Assembly (NCBI RefSeq): GCF_026151205.1
Contig: NC_087072.1
Location: forward strand, 4,173,375 to 4,237,374
Length of the DNA stretch: 64,000 nt
From: Bolinopsis microptera
Lineage: Eukaryota > Ctenophora > Tentaculata > Lobata > Bolinopsidae
Direction: 5' to 3'
The translations under genes and the position numbers were made by a program. The number at the start of each line of letters is the position of its first letter. Position 1 is the stretch's first letter. The notes under the pieces are model-generated. The model saw only the letters and a list, made by a program, of their open reading frames with translations, had not been told where the DNA came from and did not search any database. This document shows, piece by piece, positions 36,845 through 48,252 of the stretch.

Positions 36845-37101
36845 TATTAGGGGACTTGGAATAGCAAGAGAGACTTTTCTAGTAGACATATCATTCATTG
36901 TTTCACCATGATGTTCTCTGATATATGTTCCACAAAGAACTCATCATAAAGGAAGTGAGCTTCACATTTCGGACAAATGAAGCCATGTGATATTCCAGTC
37001 ACTTCCTCCTGTTCAGTTTTTATTTCCTTTTTGATCGGAATTAAATTTATGTTACTCTTTACTTTAACAGTAACCGAGGATCTTTTACTCCGTGTTGACA
37101 T
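36845..37101 (-). pseudogene. Truncated zinc-finger gene, copy 1 of the cluster
   Basis: Encodes the conserved N-terminus shared with the copies at 47694 and 50066 (SKRSSVTVKVKSNINLIPIK, then CPKCEAHFLYDEFF). A two-base insertion at the EHIREHH motif (GATATATG instead of GATATG) shifts the frame, after which NDMSTRK is still readable before homology stops near 36850. No finger array follows. It is a dead fragment. Confidence 0.85.
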
Positions 37102-37436
37102 TACAAACTTTCCTGCATTAATAACTGATTAATGAAATCAAAATGCAGATATAAAATGCGGTAAATAAATGTCAGAGTTATTATATTATAAAAAATGAAT
37201 ATATTGCTTATTGGAAATACGATATATTGGAAATACGATAAATTTATAAATATTAAATTCTAACATTTATTACACGCTTCGACATTAAAATATACCCAAC
37301 AAAGATGTACATTTAAGTCATTCAAGCGAGACTTAGTGTTGAAATACCAAGATTATGGACTTTTTATCAGTTCAGATTTTATGAACAAATATTTGTATGA
37401 AGTTCCCAAAATTATGCACTTTCATATCAGTTCAGA

Positions 37437-37624
37437 CTTTATGGACAAATATTAGAAATATTATCAAAAGCTAGGTGGAAATAAAACGTCTTTAGTGCAT
37501 TTTTAAAACATTCTACAGATGATAATGATCTCACTGAGTAGGGTAGTTCATTCCAAATTTTTGGTCCACAAAACATAAATGCAGCATCCGTTCGTCTGAA
37601 ATGAGGAGCAGGAGGAACTTTCAA
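37437..37624 (-). mobile_element. LINE (L2/CR1-type) 3' fragment
   Basis: A 61-codon frame with FMFCGPKIWNELPYSVR and ECFKNALKTFYF, the C-terminal motif of L2/CR1-type reverse transcriptase ORFs. It abuts a plus-strand LINE at about 37620, head to head. Confidence 0.75.
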
Positions 37625-39850
37625 CAGCCATCAAAGATGATAAAGGAGATGTCAATAGCTTCAACAACTATAGACCGATTAGTAACTTACCTTTCCTCTC
37701 GAAACTCATTGAAAAGAGTGTCCAGAAACAGATGACCAAACATCTTGACTATCACACTCTTCATGCTGAGCATCAAAGTGGTTATAGGTCAAATCATAGC
37801 TGCGAAACTGCAACCCTTACCATCTACAATGATCTTCTTCGTATCAGTGACATGAAAAGCAAGGTTATCCTCCTCCTTTTGGACCTCAGTACTGCTTTTG
37901 ATACTGTAAATCATCACTTGCTCCTAAAAAAACTAAAAAAGGACTTTGGTTTTGAAGGTCCTGTTCTCTATTGGTTTACATCATACCTTAATAACAGATC
38001 CTTCACAGTAACTATTGATAAATCAAGATCAAAGAGATGCTTCCTTAGAATTGGAGTCCCGCAAGGTTCAATTCTAGGTCCAATTCTGTTTATACTTTAC
38101 ACAAAGGAGCTCAATCAGATCGCAAAGAGACATGGATTTAACATCCATATGTACGCAGATGACACTCAACTGTACATTGAGTTTAACCCACTATTTCGAG
38201 ATCTGTCAACAATCGAAGAGAGAATAACAAATTGTTTTGAAGATATTAAGACCTGGATGACCCAAAATAAACTCAAACTGAACCAAAACAAAACAGAAGC
38301 TCTTGTAGTACAGACCAAGAACAGTTACTCTTCATGTCCAGTCGATTTAATACAACTTGACAATGCAGCTGACCCAGTGGATGCATCCCGCACAGTGAAA
38401 AGTTTAGGTGTCCTATTTGATCAATTCCTAACATTTGAAGATCAAATAAACTCAATTATGAGTTGCTGCAACATCCATCTGAGGAACCTTAGAGTTATAG
38501 GCTCAAAGCTTAACTATGATCTAAAAAGACAGCTCATTCACTGCTTGATCTTTTCAAAACTAGACTACTGCAATGGACTCTTATACGGTTTACCCGATCT
38601 TCTCATAAAGAAACTCCAGAAGGTACAAAATTCCTGTGTTCGATTCTTGTTTGGTTGGAAAGTTATCAAAAAATGGGACAGTGTCACTCCATTCCTGAAA
38701 AAAGCCCATTTTCTTCCAATACGACAACGAATAGAGTATAAGATTGCTCTAACCGTGTTCAAATGCGTCAACAACATAGCGCCGGAGTATATCACCAAAT
38801 GTATTGACATCAAGAGTCAACCTGTACGTGTACTAAGAACTGAAGAAGACTATTTCCTCCTAAATGTTCCTCCTTTTTCAAACTATAGTAAAACCGAGAG
38901 AAGTTTCATCTACTGCGGACCCTCTGTTTGGAATCAGCTTCCTTATCAATTGAGAAGGGAAATTGGTAGATCACCGACCGGCTATAAGCCGGTTATAAGC
39001 CGGCTATAAACCGGCTTATAGCCGGCTACAATTTTTATAGCCGGCTATAAGCCGGCTTATAGCCGGTTAGTAGCCGCTTACATTTGTTGTTGAGCGACGG
39101 CTATTAGCCGGTTATAAGCCGGCTATTAGCCGTTTAGGTATCGGCTATAAGAAATTCAGTGAAAACGGCTATTAGCCGGTTATAAGCCGGCTATTAGCCG
39201 TTTAGGTATCGAAAGTGGTTATAAGCCGGCTATAAGCCGGTTATAAGATATTAACTCAACTTCATCGTACTGAACGATAGTCAGGAGCCGGCTATAAGAA
39301 ATTCAGCGAAAACGGCTATTAGCCGGTTATAAGCCGGCTATAAGATATTAACTTAACTTCATCGTACTGAACTGAGTTAATATCTTATAGCCGGCTTATA
39401 GCCGGCTTATAACCACTTTCGATACCTAAACGGCTAATAGCCGTTTTCACTCAATTTCTTATAGCCGGCTCCTGACTATCGTTCAGTACGATGTAGTTGA
39501 GTTAATATCTTATAACCGGCTTATAGCCGGCTTATAACCACTTTTAATACCAAAACGGCTAATAGCAGGCTTATAACCGGCTAATTGCCGTCGCTCAACA
39601 ACAAATGTAAGCGGCTACTAACCGGCTATAAGCCGGCTATAAAAATTGTAGCCGGCTATAAGCCGGCTTATAGCCGGCTTATAGCCGGTCGGTGATCTAC
39701 CAACTGGCCTAAAATCCATACTTCATAAAAATAAGTTCTTATGTACATGTTACTCATGAGTCGCTTTAGATGGTTTGAACTGAATCTTTGGGTTTTGAGT
39801 TCTTTATGGCTATAAAGCGATGTATAAATTCCTACTTATTATTATTATTA
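37618..39850 (+). mobile_element. 5'-truncated L2/CR1-type LINE, interrupted by a foldback element
   Basis: The reverse transcriptase is open from about 37620 (NNYRPISNLPFLSKLIEK) through DLSTAFDTVNHHLL, GVPQGSILGPILF and YADDTQLYI (catalytic YADD) to WNQLPYQLRRE at 38960, where a palindromic element is inserted. LINE 3' sequence resumes after 39703 and ends in (ATT)n near 39850. The endonuclease and ORF1 are missing. The RT part has no stop, so the insertion is fairly young. Confidence 0.85.
38963..39703. mobile_element. Foldback element, 741 bp, built from CCGGCTATAAG motifs
   Basis: Termini are TTGGTAGATCACCGACCGGC and its reverse complement. The arms are near-complementary over almost the full length and consist of dozens of CCGGCTATAAGCCGG/CCGGTTATAAGCCGG units, themselves palindromic. 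No coding capacity. It sits inside the LINE at 37618-39850. No clear target duplication is visible. It is best described as a non-autonomous foldback-type DNA element. Confidence 0.85.
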
Positions 39851-39851
39851 T

Positions 39852-40375
39852 TAACAAATAAAAGTCATCATCTAGTCTGGAACTTTGTCTTCGTACTTCC
39901 CTTAGATTGATGTGTCCTTGTAAGTACTGAGGGGCTATGTTATTAAGACACTTGAAGACCAGAAGTGATATTTTGAACTTGATTCTGAACCGAACAGGTA
40001 AAAAGTGGAGCTTTTTGAGGTAAGGCATGATAGGTTCACGTATCTTTTTTCCGTAAAGACCAAAGATAAATCTAACAGCATTGTTCTGTATCTTTTGTAG
40101 CTTATGGAGATTCTTTTCTGTTATACCATAATAGACTGAGTTGCAGTAGTCTATGAAACAGAGAATATTGGAGTGAACTAACTGAACTTTTAGTTCATGG
40201 GAAAGCTTTGAACCGATTCTTGATAAGTCCCTTTGATTCAAATAACATACTTTGGAGACAGCATTTATTTGAGAGTCCAGATTCATTTGGTGATCGAAAA
40301 GGAATCCCAGGTTCTTGGCCTTGTTAACAGGACAGATTGAGAGGTCTCCTAAATCCATTATCTAATTTGTCAATT
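39852..40375 (-). mobile_element. LINE (L2/CR1-type) fragment, reverse orientation
   Basis: A minus-strand frame with KNLGFLFDHQMNLDSQI, LVHSNILCFIDYCNSVYYGI, RFIFGLYGKKIREPIMPYLK and LLVFKCLNNIAPQYL, the thumb and C-terminal half of an L2/CR1 reverse transcriptase. It is truncated at both ends and lies tail to tail with the plus-strand LINE across the (ATT)n tract. Confidence 0.8.
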
Positions 40376-41060
40376 TACTAATTCGTACTTTCAATACACG
40401 ACAAAATCAATGGGTTTTCAATTAATAGTTAGATATATTGAAGCTTATGATTCACTTTAAGGCCAGAGGCCTTAAAAAATCTCAAAAATCACATTTTGCC
40501 ATTTTGTTAACCTCATTACATATTTCAAGAACAAAGGCAAAAATCAAAATTCTAAAATTAAGTTTTTTGCGAAAAACGACTTAAGTTCGAAAAAATAACT
40601 TACGAAACATATATAAATCGTATGAAAGTCAGAGCACGTGATTTTTCGAGACAAAAATACTACATTTTCGGACTACCAAAATTTAGGCCAGCATCATTAT
40701 TTTCCCCAAATTATTTTTCACGTATTTTCCTTAATTATAACTTTATCGATTTATTCTCAACTTATCAATATAGTACTAAGTTATAAATAATAAATATGGT
40801 TCTTCAAGCAACTAATGAACATTAGTATTCGATCATGAATTGCTATAAAAATGATTTTGGATACAATCCATTAAAAATAAGCAAGCTCTGTCACTACTAT
40901 ATTGGTCACGGCAGTTAAATTTCGGGAGTACTCCCGAAATTTAAGTTAGTGGAAGATAACAAACGCTGTCGGTCTCCTATACCCTTTGAAGGATAATAAG
41001 TTAAGTTGAGGCTAACTTTCAAAGGCTACGGAGAAATTGTTTACAAGACGAAACAGCTGA
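40376..41060. repeat. Segmental duplication: upstream flank of zinc-finger copy 1
   Basis: 40376-40455 matches 47895-47975, and 40630-41050 matches 50296-50662 plus 51100-51130: for example CGGACTACCAAAATTTAGG, CAGCATCATTATTTTCCCC, TCACTACTATATTGG and AAGTTGAGGCTAACTTTCAA. These are the upstream flanks of the zinc-finger copies, carried along in the tandem duplication. The perfect inverted repeat AAATTTCGGGAGT/ACTCCCGAAATTT occurs near 40920. Confidence 0.85.
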
Positions 41061-41221
41061 TCAGAGAAGATCTTTGTATAGAAATGACAATTTTTTTTTG
41101 AGAAAAGACAATTTGATTATTTATGTGTGTAGTGTGTGTAGCTTACGTTGTAATTATCGAGCTCTCTTATCTTTTGTAACTTAGCGATAAGTTCAGTTTG
41201 CTGCTACCGCGTAGTTAGCTT

Positions 41222-42186
41222 TTGTGTGTATATACTTGTACATTACTATACAATGTACACCACGTCACGGAGGATGATTTAAATTTGACCCGATCTCAGA
41301 AGAAACTCAAGGATTTCAACTATGAAGAAAAGGAAGATGTAGAGGGCTGTGCTGATAGATGGTTCACTTCGATGGCAAGACAACTGAAATTAGACAACAT
41401 CGAAATTCGTGGAACTATGGACAAAGAAATATTCATGTCTCCGTCTATCTATAAAAGGTATATGGCAGAATGGGTTATACAAGCAGCAGACCTCGTACGA
41501 CGGCAGAGTAGGAAGATGAAGAGATGAGTGCTATGATGGAAATCGTTGAGTGCCTCAAGACGGAAGCACTAGCAGACAAGGAAAAGATGGTCAGGTTGCA
41601 GGACCAGTTGCTAGTGCAGAAGGACGAACAACTACAGTTGTTTAAGACGTCAGTTGAAGAGACAGTACAAAAAACGGTGGAGTCAGGGATTAAGAGCTAC
41701 AGTGCAGCTGTAAAAAAGAACAGCACAAGTGGCGCGGTCTGCAACAGTAAAATTCTGGAGAATGTAATGAAGAGTGTGGCTGCAGAGGAGGACAGGAGCA
41801 AGAATCTGATAGTGTTTGGACTGAAAGAAGAGGACGAAGGACAGCTTCCAGCTCTGGTAACCGCAGTATTGCAGGAGATCGGGGAGAAACCTCATTTCGA
41901 AGCGACTAGAGTCGGCTGGAAGAGGCCAGGTATCACGGCTATCCGACCAGTCAAGATCACCGTCCCAAGCTCAACAGCAGTTCATCAGATTCTGATGAAA
42001 ACAGGGAGACTGAGGATGGCTGATGCACACAAAGATGTATGGATCTGTCCTGATAGATCCAGCGAAGAGCGTGCAGCAAGGAAGAACGTGGTAACTGACC
42101 TGAAGAAGAAGAGGGCTCAACAGACTCATCTCGACCACTACATCCGTAACGGGAAGGTCTGTAGCCGGGTTAAGAAGACACCATGA
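41222..42186 (+). pseudogene. LINE ORF1-like gene split into two frames by an ATGA overlap
   Basis: The first frame (to 41527, ending RRQSRKMKR) corresponds to the N-terminal region of the intact copy at 633-1544. The second (41524-42186, 220 aa) carries the coiled coil (DKEKMVRLQDQLLVQKDEQL) and the RRM-like ORF1 domain (NLIVFGLKEEDEG, GEKPHFEATRVG, ICPDRSSEERAARK, HYIRNGKVCS). They overlap by four bases (ATGA). Since the homologue is one frame, a frameshift is the simplest reading, although ATGA overlaps also support stop-start reinitiation. No RT is next to it. It lies between zinc-finger copies 1 and 2. Confidence 0.7.
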
Positions 42187-42189
42187 TGA

Positions 42190-42740
42190 CGTAATTCATG
42201 TTTCTCGGACACCGATCAGTATAATATGTACTTGTAGTTGTAGGAGTATTTTAAGAGTTTACGGACGTTATCTGTATTTGAGTGACAATTATATTACATA
42301 TACTTTTTATTATTTGATTGTTTCACACTTTTCACATTTCATAATTTTATAACTAGGTGGAGGTGATGTTATTGAGACTTTGGGCGGCCAAAAAAATCCA
42401 GTTCTGAAAGTTGTCCTTTGTACTTGTTTCACTGACCCACGCTTTTTAGCATTTATACATTTCAGCCCATTTTATATATGTTTGTTCGAATTGCTGTACA
42501 TTTGTATACTTGCTATTTTATAAAAGTTTCAAATCAAAAAAACAAATCATATGTATATAATTTTCTCAAATATTAGTTTCCATGTTTGTAAAATAAGGAG
42601 ATCAAAAAATCCCCAAACATAATGATTTAATTTGGGGTGCGAAATGTGGCGGTTTTTGGAAAAATTACCATATCATTTAGGTACGGTCACCGGAATTATG
42701 TTGAACATAAGTATGCCTCGTAAGGTAGATTAATTTCTCT
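42190..42740. other. Intergenic, no gene seen
   Basis: AT-rich sequence between the ORF1-like gene and the duplicated 3' flank of zinc-finger copy 2. Nothing recognised. Confidence 0.4.
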
Positions 42741-43142
42741 TTCATTTGTGGAACAAATTTCTCAATTCTTGCATTTTAAATCAGAAAAATTCATTACAAA
42801 CATAGCTCTAAACATTTGTGGACATTATTTCAAGACTTAGATGCAATCATTGATCATACCTGGTTGGTGAACTAATAATATACAAGTGGAAGTAAACTGA
42901 CATTTTCTACCAGTGAATACACTGGTTTCTAATAAAGTGTGACTGATCAGAACAAGTATAACAGTTTTATAAGAACATTCCTGGCAATTTTATAGTTCCT
43001 GTCCTGTGTGAGTACGTTGGTGTCTGATATGACTTGATTTAGGAGAGCAGGCAAATGAACATTCCTTGTGAGTACGTTGGTGTCTGATATGACTTGATTT
43101 AGAAGAGCAGGCAAATGAACATTCCTTGCACTTGTAGGGTTT

Positions 43143-43714
43143 AAGATCCCTCTGAGCAAGAGGCTTCTGTTGTATGAGGCTCTGGTAGTATCCGTTTTAA
43201 TGTACAATTCATCTTGCTGGGCTGCCCCTAAATCAGTATTGGAAAAACTTGATATTGCTCACAGACGTCATCTGCGATCAATTTTGAATTACAAATACCC
43301 TCACATCATCTCCAACAAGAAGTTGTATAAACGCTGCAATAGCGAACCATTGTCAGCTAAAGTGGCTCGTAGTCGGTGGAGGATGCTCGGACATGTACTG
43401 CGTGGGCCTACAGATGGCCCAGCCTATTCGTCGCTTGTTTTTGCTGTCAACACCTTACAGCTTCAAGGGCGGCGTGGAAGACCGCAGTCAAACCTTTTCT
43501 CACTGATTCTACACGACCTTAGTGTCCGAAAATTATCGTTAAATAATTTATGTGATTTGAACTATTTAACGTTAATTGCTCAGAATAGAGTTAAATGGAG
43601 AAGTATGCAAATTGCATGACTTTTGTTTGAGAAAGATTAGGGGACAGAAATGTTTACTTTGTTTACTATCTGTTTCTTAGAACTTTTGTTTATATGTATA
43701 TATATATATATATA
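43143..43714 (+). mobile_element. 5'-truncated LINE 3' end, 572 bp, with 10-bp target duplication
   Basis: Carries the last about 150 codons of a LINE polyprotein (YNSSCWAAPKSVLEKLDIAH, RRHLRSILNYKYPHI, SRWRMLGHVLRGP, RRGRPQSNLF) and ends in (TA)n. It is flanked by TGTAGGGTTT at 43133-43142 and 43715-43724, inside a zinc-finger linker codon block. Orientation is opposite to the host gene. Confidence 0.9.
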
Positions 43715-44045
43715 TGTAGGGTTTCTCTCCGGCGTGAGTTCTCATATGTACTGTGAGATAACCTTTCTGAGCACAAGAATATGAACATTCCTTGCACTTG
43801 TAGGGTTTCTCTCCTGTGTGAGTCCTCATATGTAATGTGAGATAACCTTTCTGAGCACAAGAATATGAACATTCCTTGCACTTGTAGGGTTTCCCTCCCG
43901 TGTGAGTACGTTGGTGTCTGATAAGACTTGATTTAATAGAGCAAACAAATGAACATTCCTTACACTTGTAGGGTTTCTCTCCTGTGTGAGTCCTCATATG
44001 TTTTGTGAGATCACCTTTCTGAGCACTAGAATATGAACATTCCTT

Positions 44046-47000
44046 TTTTTTTTTTTTTTTAAGAGAGGCTGGGCCAAGATAGCCCACGAGAGGATAGCAT
44101 TGAGATGCTCTGCCTACCTCTGGGGTGTGGCAACCTTGGGGAAGGTTGCCGGTGAAATCAGAGTGATTGGTGGAGGATGGTGTAAGATGATATATGAGTC
44201 AAAATGATACGCTTAAATGCCAGCTGGGTTTGGAAAAGTAAAACGAGACGAGACAGCATATGAGCTAATACTTTAAGTCACCCCGGTCTGATCCAGCTCT
44301 TCCGGCACAATTAAGCGTTTGGTGCGGTTTGCGAAATTGACAATTGTGGTGATGTGTTGGTTGTCGAATATGTCATTGACAGAGAGGTAGTAGTCCTGGA
44401 AATATTGACCTCTAATTTGGGCAATAGCTGGACACTGTCCAAGGAAGTGTGAGACAGTTTCCTCTCCGTCGCCGCACATAGGACAAGCACTGGTGTTTGA
44501 TTTGCAAATGGTGTGAAGGTGTTTGTTTAAGCCGCAGTGACCCGTGATGAGGTGAACTGCAGTTCTGTAATCTTGTCTGTTTTTGCTGAGTGTAGTGTTG
44601 AGGTTTTTGATGATTTTGGCATGCTTGTGGCCGAGTGTCAGTTTGGTGTGTCTGGGACCGTCAGTTAACCAAGTTTCCTGATTCAGTCTGTTGACTTTGT
44701 TGTCGATTTGACGCTTGATGTAGGATTGTGGAATTGGACACTTCAAAGTGGATTCACTGGTTGTACCAAGCTTGGCCAGCTCATCTGCTTTTTCGTTCCC
44801 CCACAATCCGATGTGTGCTGCAATCCATCGTATCTCTAGCGTGTTGTTGGATCCGAGTGCATTAAGAGAGTCGTAACAGTCTCTTGTAGTTCTACTTCGC
44901 GTTGAAAGCGCAGAGATAGCTTGTATAGATGAGAGACTGTCAGACCATATGATGATATGTGTGTTGGTATAGGTAGAGAGATATTTGCAAGCTTCAATGA
45001 TGGCGGTGAGCTCTGTTTGGTAAACAGTGCAATAATCAGGGAGCTTGAATGATCTTTCTTCAAGGGTGGTGTTATTGTTGTCAGTTGTGATGATATAGCC
45101 AGCCCCGCATCCTGAGTCTGTGAGTGACCCGTCAGTGTAGCAGGTGATCGTTTCACTGGTAATGTTGTCGATGGTGTTTTGAAGTGAATTTCTATATTCA
45201 GTGGTATCGGCTCCAGGAGTTGTGACGGTGAAGTGCCGTCCCAGCATCATGGTTGGTGTTGTTAGGTCTCTCGTTGCTCTAGGTGGGATAATGAGGTCTT
45301 CCATGAATTGTTTGTTGATAGTGGTATGATTTTTGATAGTTCCCTTCCTGAAAGCGATAGTTTCAAGAGTGAGGCTGCCATAAGCTTGTAGCCTGGCCGC
45401 ACCCTTTGCTGCTTCGCCTTGCAGGAACAGTATGATGTCAGAAGTGTCGGTGAGGTGATTCAATGCGATAAAAGGTGTGCTTGGCATGGCACCAGACATC
45501 ATTCTGAGTGCCAATGCCTGAACACGTTTGAGTTTCTTCGCGTTATAGTCCGTTTGAGTGGCCCTGATCCATATACTACAGCAGTAGGATAGGATTGGAC
45601 GGATGACAGCCGTGTACATCCATTTGCATGTTTTGGGGCTCATACCCCATGTGGGGCCGACAGCTCTTCGACATTGCATGAGGGATGCCGTGGCTTTTTT
45701 GGTGGTGTTGATGATATGTTCATTGAAGTTGAGTTTGCTGTCCAAGGTCACTCCTAGAAATTTAGCAGACTTGGAAAGACCTATAATGTTGTTGCCAACT
45801 GTTATAGGTCTTAGAGTCCACTTACTATTCCAGGTAAACATGACTATCTGAGTTTTAAGGGCGCTAATAGATAGCTCTTTGGTTCTGCACCAATTTTCTA
45901 TCGTTTTAATAGTTTTGCATGTTCGGTCCCAGATGATGTCTAAATCATCCCCTTCCGCTAGAGACAACAGATCATCCGCAAAGGCTTGCAGGTAACCCGG
46001 GATGTCTTTTGCGGTAAAGGAAAGGAGATCGTCGACTACCAGGTTCCAGAGAAAAGGAGAGAGAATGCCTCCTTGGGGGCAACCTCGCCTGATCCGTACC
46101 CTTCTCGACTTATCCTTATGATTTAGTGTGATGAATCGATTGGTTACCATGTTGATGATCCACTGTGCTGTAGCCAAGTCCACTTTCGTAGCCTTGACTG
46201 CTTCAGAGATAGCCTTGAACGAGACATTATCGAAGGCGCCCTCTATATCTAGAAAGACACCTAGGACATATCCTTTCTTGGCTATTCTGCGCTCAATGGT
46301 GTGAGTAACTTTATGAAGTGCCGCTTCTGTGGAGCAGCCCTTCTTAAAGCCGAATTGTCGTTTGTTGATATCATTAGCTATGTTGAGGTCATGTTGCATA
46401 TGCCATAAGATCACTTTCTCCTGCAACTTTAACATCACAGGCGAAAGAGTGATCGTTCGAAATGACTTAGCTTTGTTGTAGTCGGTTTTTCCAGGCTTAG
46501 GGAGAAAGATTCCAAGAGAGTCCCTCCACAAAGTTGGGATGTGTTGCGTTTCATGGTTTTTTGTCATAATGTTTTTTGTTATGTCTTTGATATGAGCCCA
46601 GGCTTTCTGGAATATGATAGGTTTTAGAGTGTCAGGTCCTGCAGCCTTCAAGGGATCGAAGGATAGGAGAGCCTTTTCGATTCTTTCAGGGCTGTAGATT
46701 TTGTCTAGTAAGTCTGTGGAGATGGGTAAGGGGCAGAGAGGCGGAACTGGCGGATCAGTAACACTCTCCTTGAAGTGGGTTTGTGTCATGACCTCCAGTG
46801 TCTCCTCTGCATTTTTGGTGAGTTCGCCATTTGGTTTATAAACGGCTTCAAGTTTGTTATTGGTGTCAGTACAGGTTTTCAGAATCTTGTTCATCCTTCC
46901 AGATTCCTTAACCGATTCTGTGTCTGCGCAGAATTTCCGCCACGCATTGCGCTGGGAGTTGGACAGGATCTTGTTGTATTGCTTGTTGCTTTCTCTTAGA

Positions 47001-47207
47001 GCGAGCCACGAAGCATCAGTTTTGATTCGACGAGCTGTGATGAGTTTGCGTCTTATACCCCTCTGTGCTTCCTCAACTTCTCGAGTTAGCCAGGGTGGTT
47101 TTCTGACAGCGCTGGAGATGTAAGTTATGGGACATGCCTCCTCGAAGGCCGCTCGGAGAGCAGTATTAATGGTGTTAACTTTGTGATCAATGTCGTGTGG
47201 TGTGTTA
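44046..47207 (-). mobile_element. 5'-truncated LINE with RNase H (I/Jockey-superfamily type), 13-bp target duplication
   Basis: Ends in an A-tail (T-run 44046-44060 on plus) and is flanked by ATGAACATTCCTT at 44033-44045 and 47208-47220. The 5' end is truncated before the endonuclease. The long frame inside is intact, so insertion is recent. It is inserted in the same orientation as the zinc-finger gene. Confidence 0.95.
44273..47207 (-). CDS. LINE ORF2 fragment: reverse transcriptase, RNase H, zinc knuckle
   Basis: About 978 codons without a stop. The frame appears to begin in host zinc-finger sequence (MQGMFI), so no native start is present. Reverse transcriptase: FLPKPGKTDYNKAKSFRTIT, QFGFKKGCSTEAAL, GVFLDIEGAFDNVS, GCPQGGILSPFLW and catalytic FADDLLSLAEG. 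RNase H: CYTDGSLTDSGCGAGY (first Asp), YQTELTAI (Glu), IWSDSLSSIQAI (Asp) and GNEKADELAKLG (last Asp). The C-terminal knuckle is CPMCGDGEETVSHFLGQC. RT plus RNase H plus this knuckle is the layout of the I/R1/LOA-like clades. It would copy element RNA at a nicked target, but without endonuclease this copy is not autonomous. Confidence 0.9.
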
Positions 47208-47694
47208 ATGAACATTCCTTGCACTTGTAGGGTTTCTCTCCCGTGTGAGTACGTTGGTGTCTGATAAGAATTGATTTAACAGAGCAAGAATATGAACATT
47301 CCTTGCACTTGTAGGGTTTCCCTCCCGTGTGAATACCTAAATGTTTCACAAGATCACTATTCTCAGTACAGGTATAAGAACAATCGTCACATTTAAAAGC
47401 TTTCCCAACAGGAGAAGTATTTTCTTTGCCCAACCTGACTGATGATCGTAAAGAATTTAACAAGACATTTCTAGTAGACATATCATTCATTGTTTCACCA
47501 TGATGTTCTCTGATATGTTCCATAAAGAAATCATCATAAAGGAAGTGAGCTTCACATTTCGGACAAATGAAACCATGTGATATACCAGTCACTTCCTCCT
47601 GTTCAGTTTTTATTTCCTTTTTGACTGGAATTAAATTTAAGTTACTCTTTACTTTAACAGCAGCTGTTGAGGATCTTTTACTGCGTTTTAACAT

Positions 47695-48252
47695 TATGAA
47701 CTTTCCTGCATTAATAACTGATTAATAACATCAAAATACACAAATTTAATTACCAGTAGGTATATTGAGACCACGCTTCGCTATCCATAATTCATCAGTA
47801 CCATGCAGATATAAAATGCAGTAAATAAATGTCAGAGTCGTTATATAATTGTAAATAATAAATATAGCGGCAATATTGGAAATACAATAAATTTACTAGT
47901 TCGTACTTTAAAGACGCGATTAAATCAATGGGGTTTCAATTAATGGTTAGATACATCGAAGATTATGATTCTCTTTAATATCGACAAAAGCTTAATTTCT
48001 CATTCATCTGTGGAACAAACTGCATAATTTTGTAATTGAAATCAGAAAAATTGCTTTCAAACATAGCTCTAAACAATATGTGGAAATAATTTCTAGACTA
48101 TATATGCAATCATTGATCATACCTCGTTAGTGAACTAATAATATAAAAGGGAAAGTAAACTGACATTCTTTACCAGTGAATACTCTGGTATCTAATAAAG
48201 TGTGACTGATCACAACAAGTGTAACAGTTGTATAAGAACATTCCTGGCAATT
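47695..48252. repeat. Flanks between zinc-finger copies 2 and 3
   Basis: The first part is upstream flank of copy 2 (CTTTCCTGCATTAATAACTG, shared with 37105 and 50070). From about 47995 it is 3' flank of copy 3, matching 42735-42960 downstream of copy 2 (ATCATTGATCATACCT, AATAAAGTGTGACTGATCA). The match shows whole-gene tandem duplication. Confidence 0.85.

Larger units (their letters stand above)
42990..47694 (-). pseudogene. C2H2 zinc-finger gene, copy 2, split by two retrotransposons
   Basis: Three blocks form one gene: 47208-47694 (N-terminus and first fingers), 43715-44045 (four fingers) and 42990-43142 (last fingers, ending RTHTGQEL then TAA). The N-terminal module has KKEIKTEQEEVTGISHG and the finger CPKCEAHFLYDDFF...EHIREHH; then KCDDCSYTCTENSDL and a classical array with TGEKPYKC linkers, suggesting a nuclear DNA-binding protein. 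Block edges coincide with 13-bp and 10-bp target duplications, and the finger frame is continuous across both when the insertions are ignored. The penultimate finger lost its linker and first cysteine (RTHKECS), a further small deletion. Without a model of splicing out the inserts, the gene is inactive. Confidence 0.9.

Noticed and set aside
37437-37640. Twin-priming 5' inversion of one LINE, from head-to-head pieces
   Set aside because: The inverted piece encodes the C-terminus (3' end) of an element, not its 5' part, so two separate insertions are more likely.
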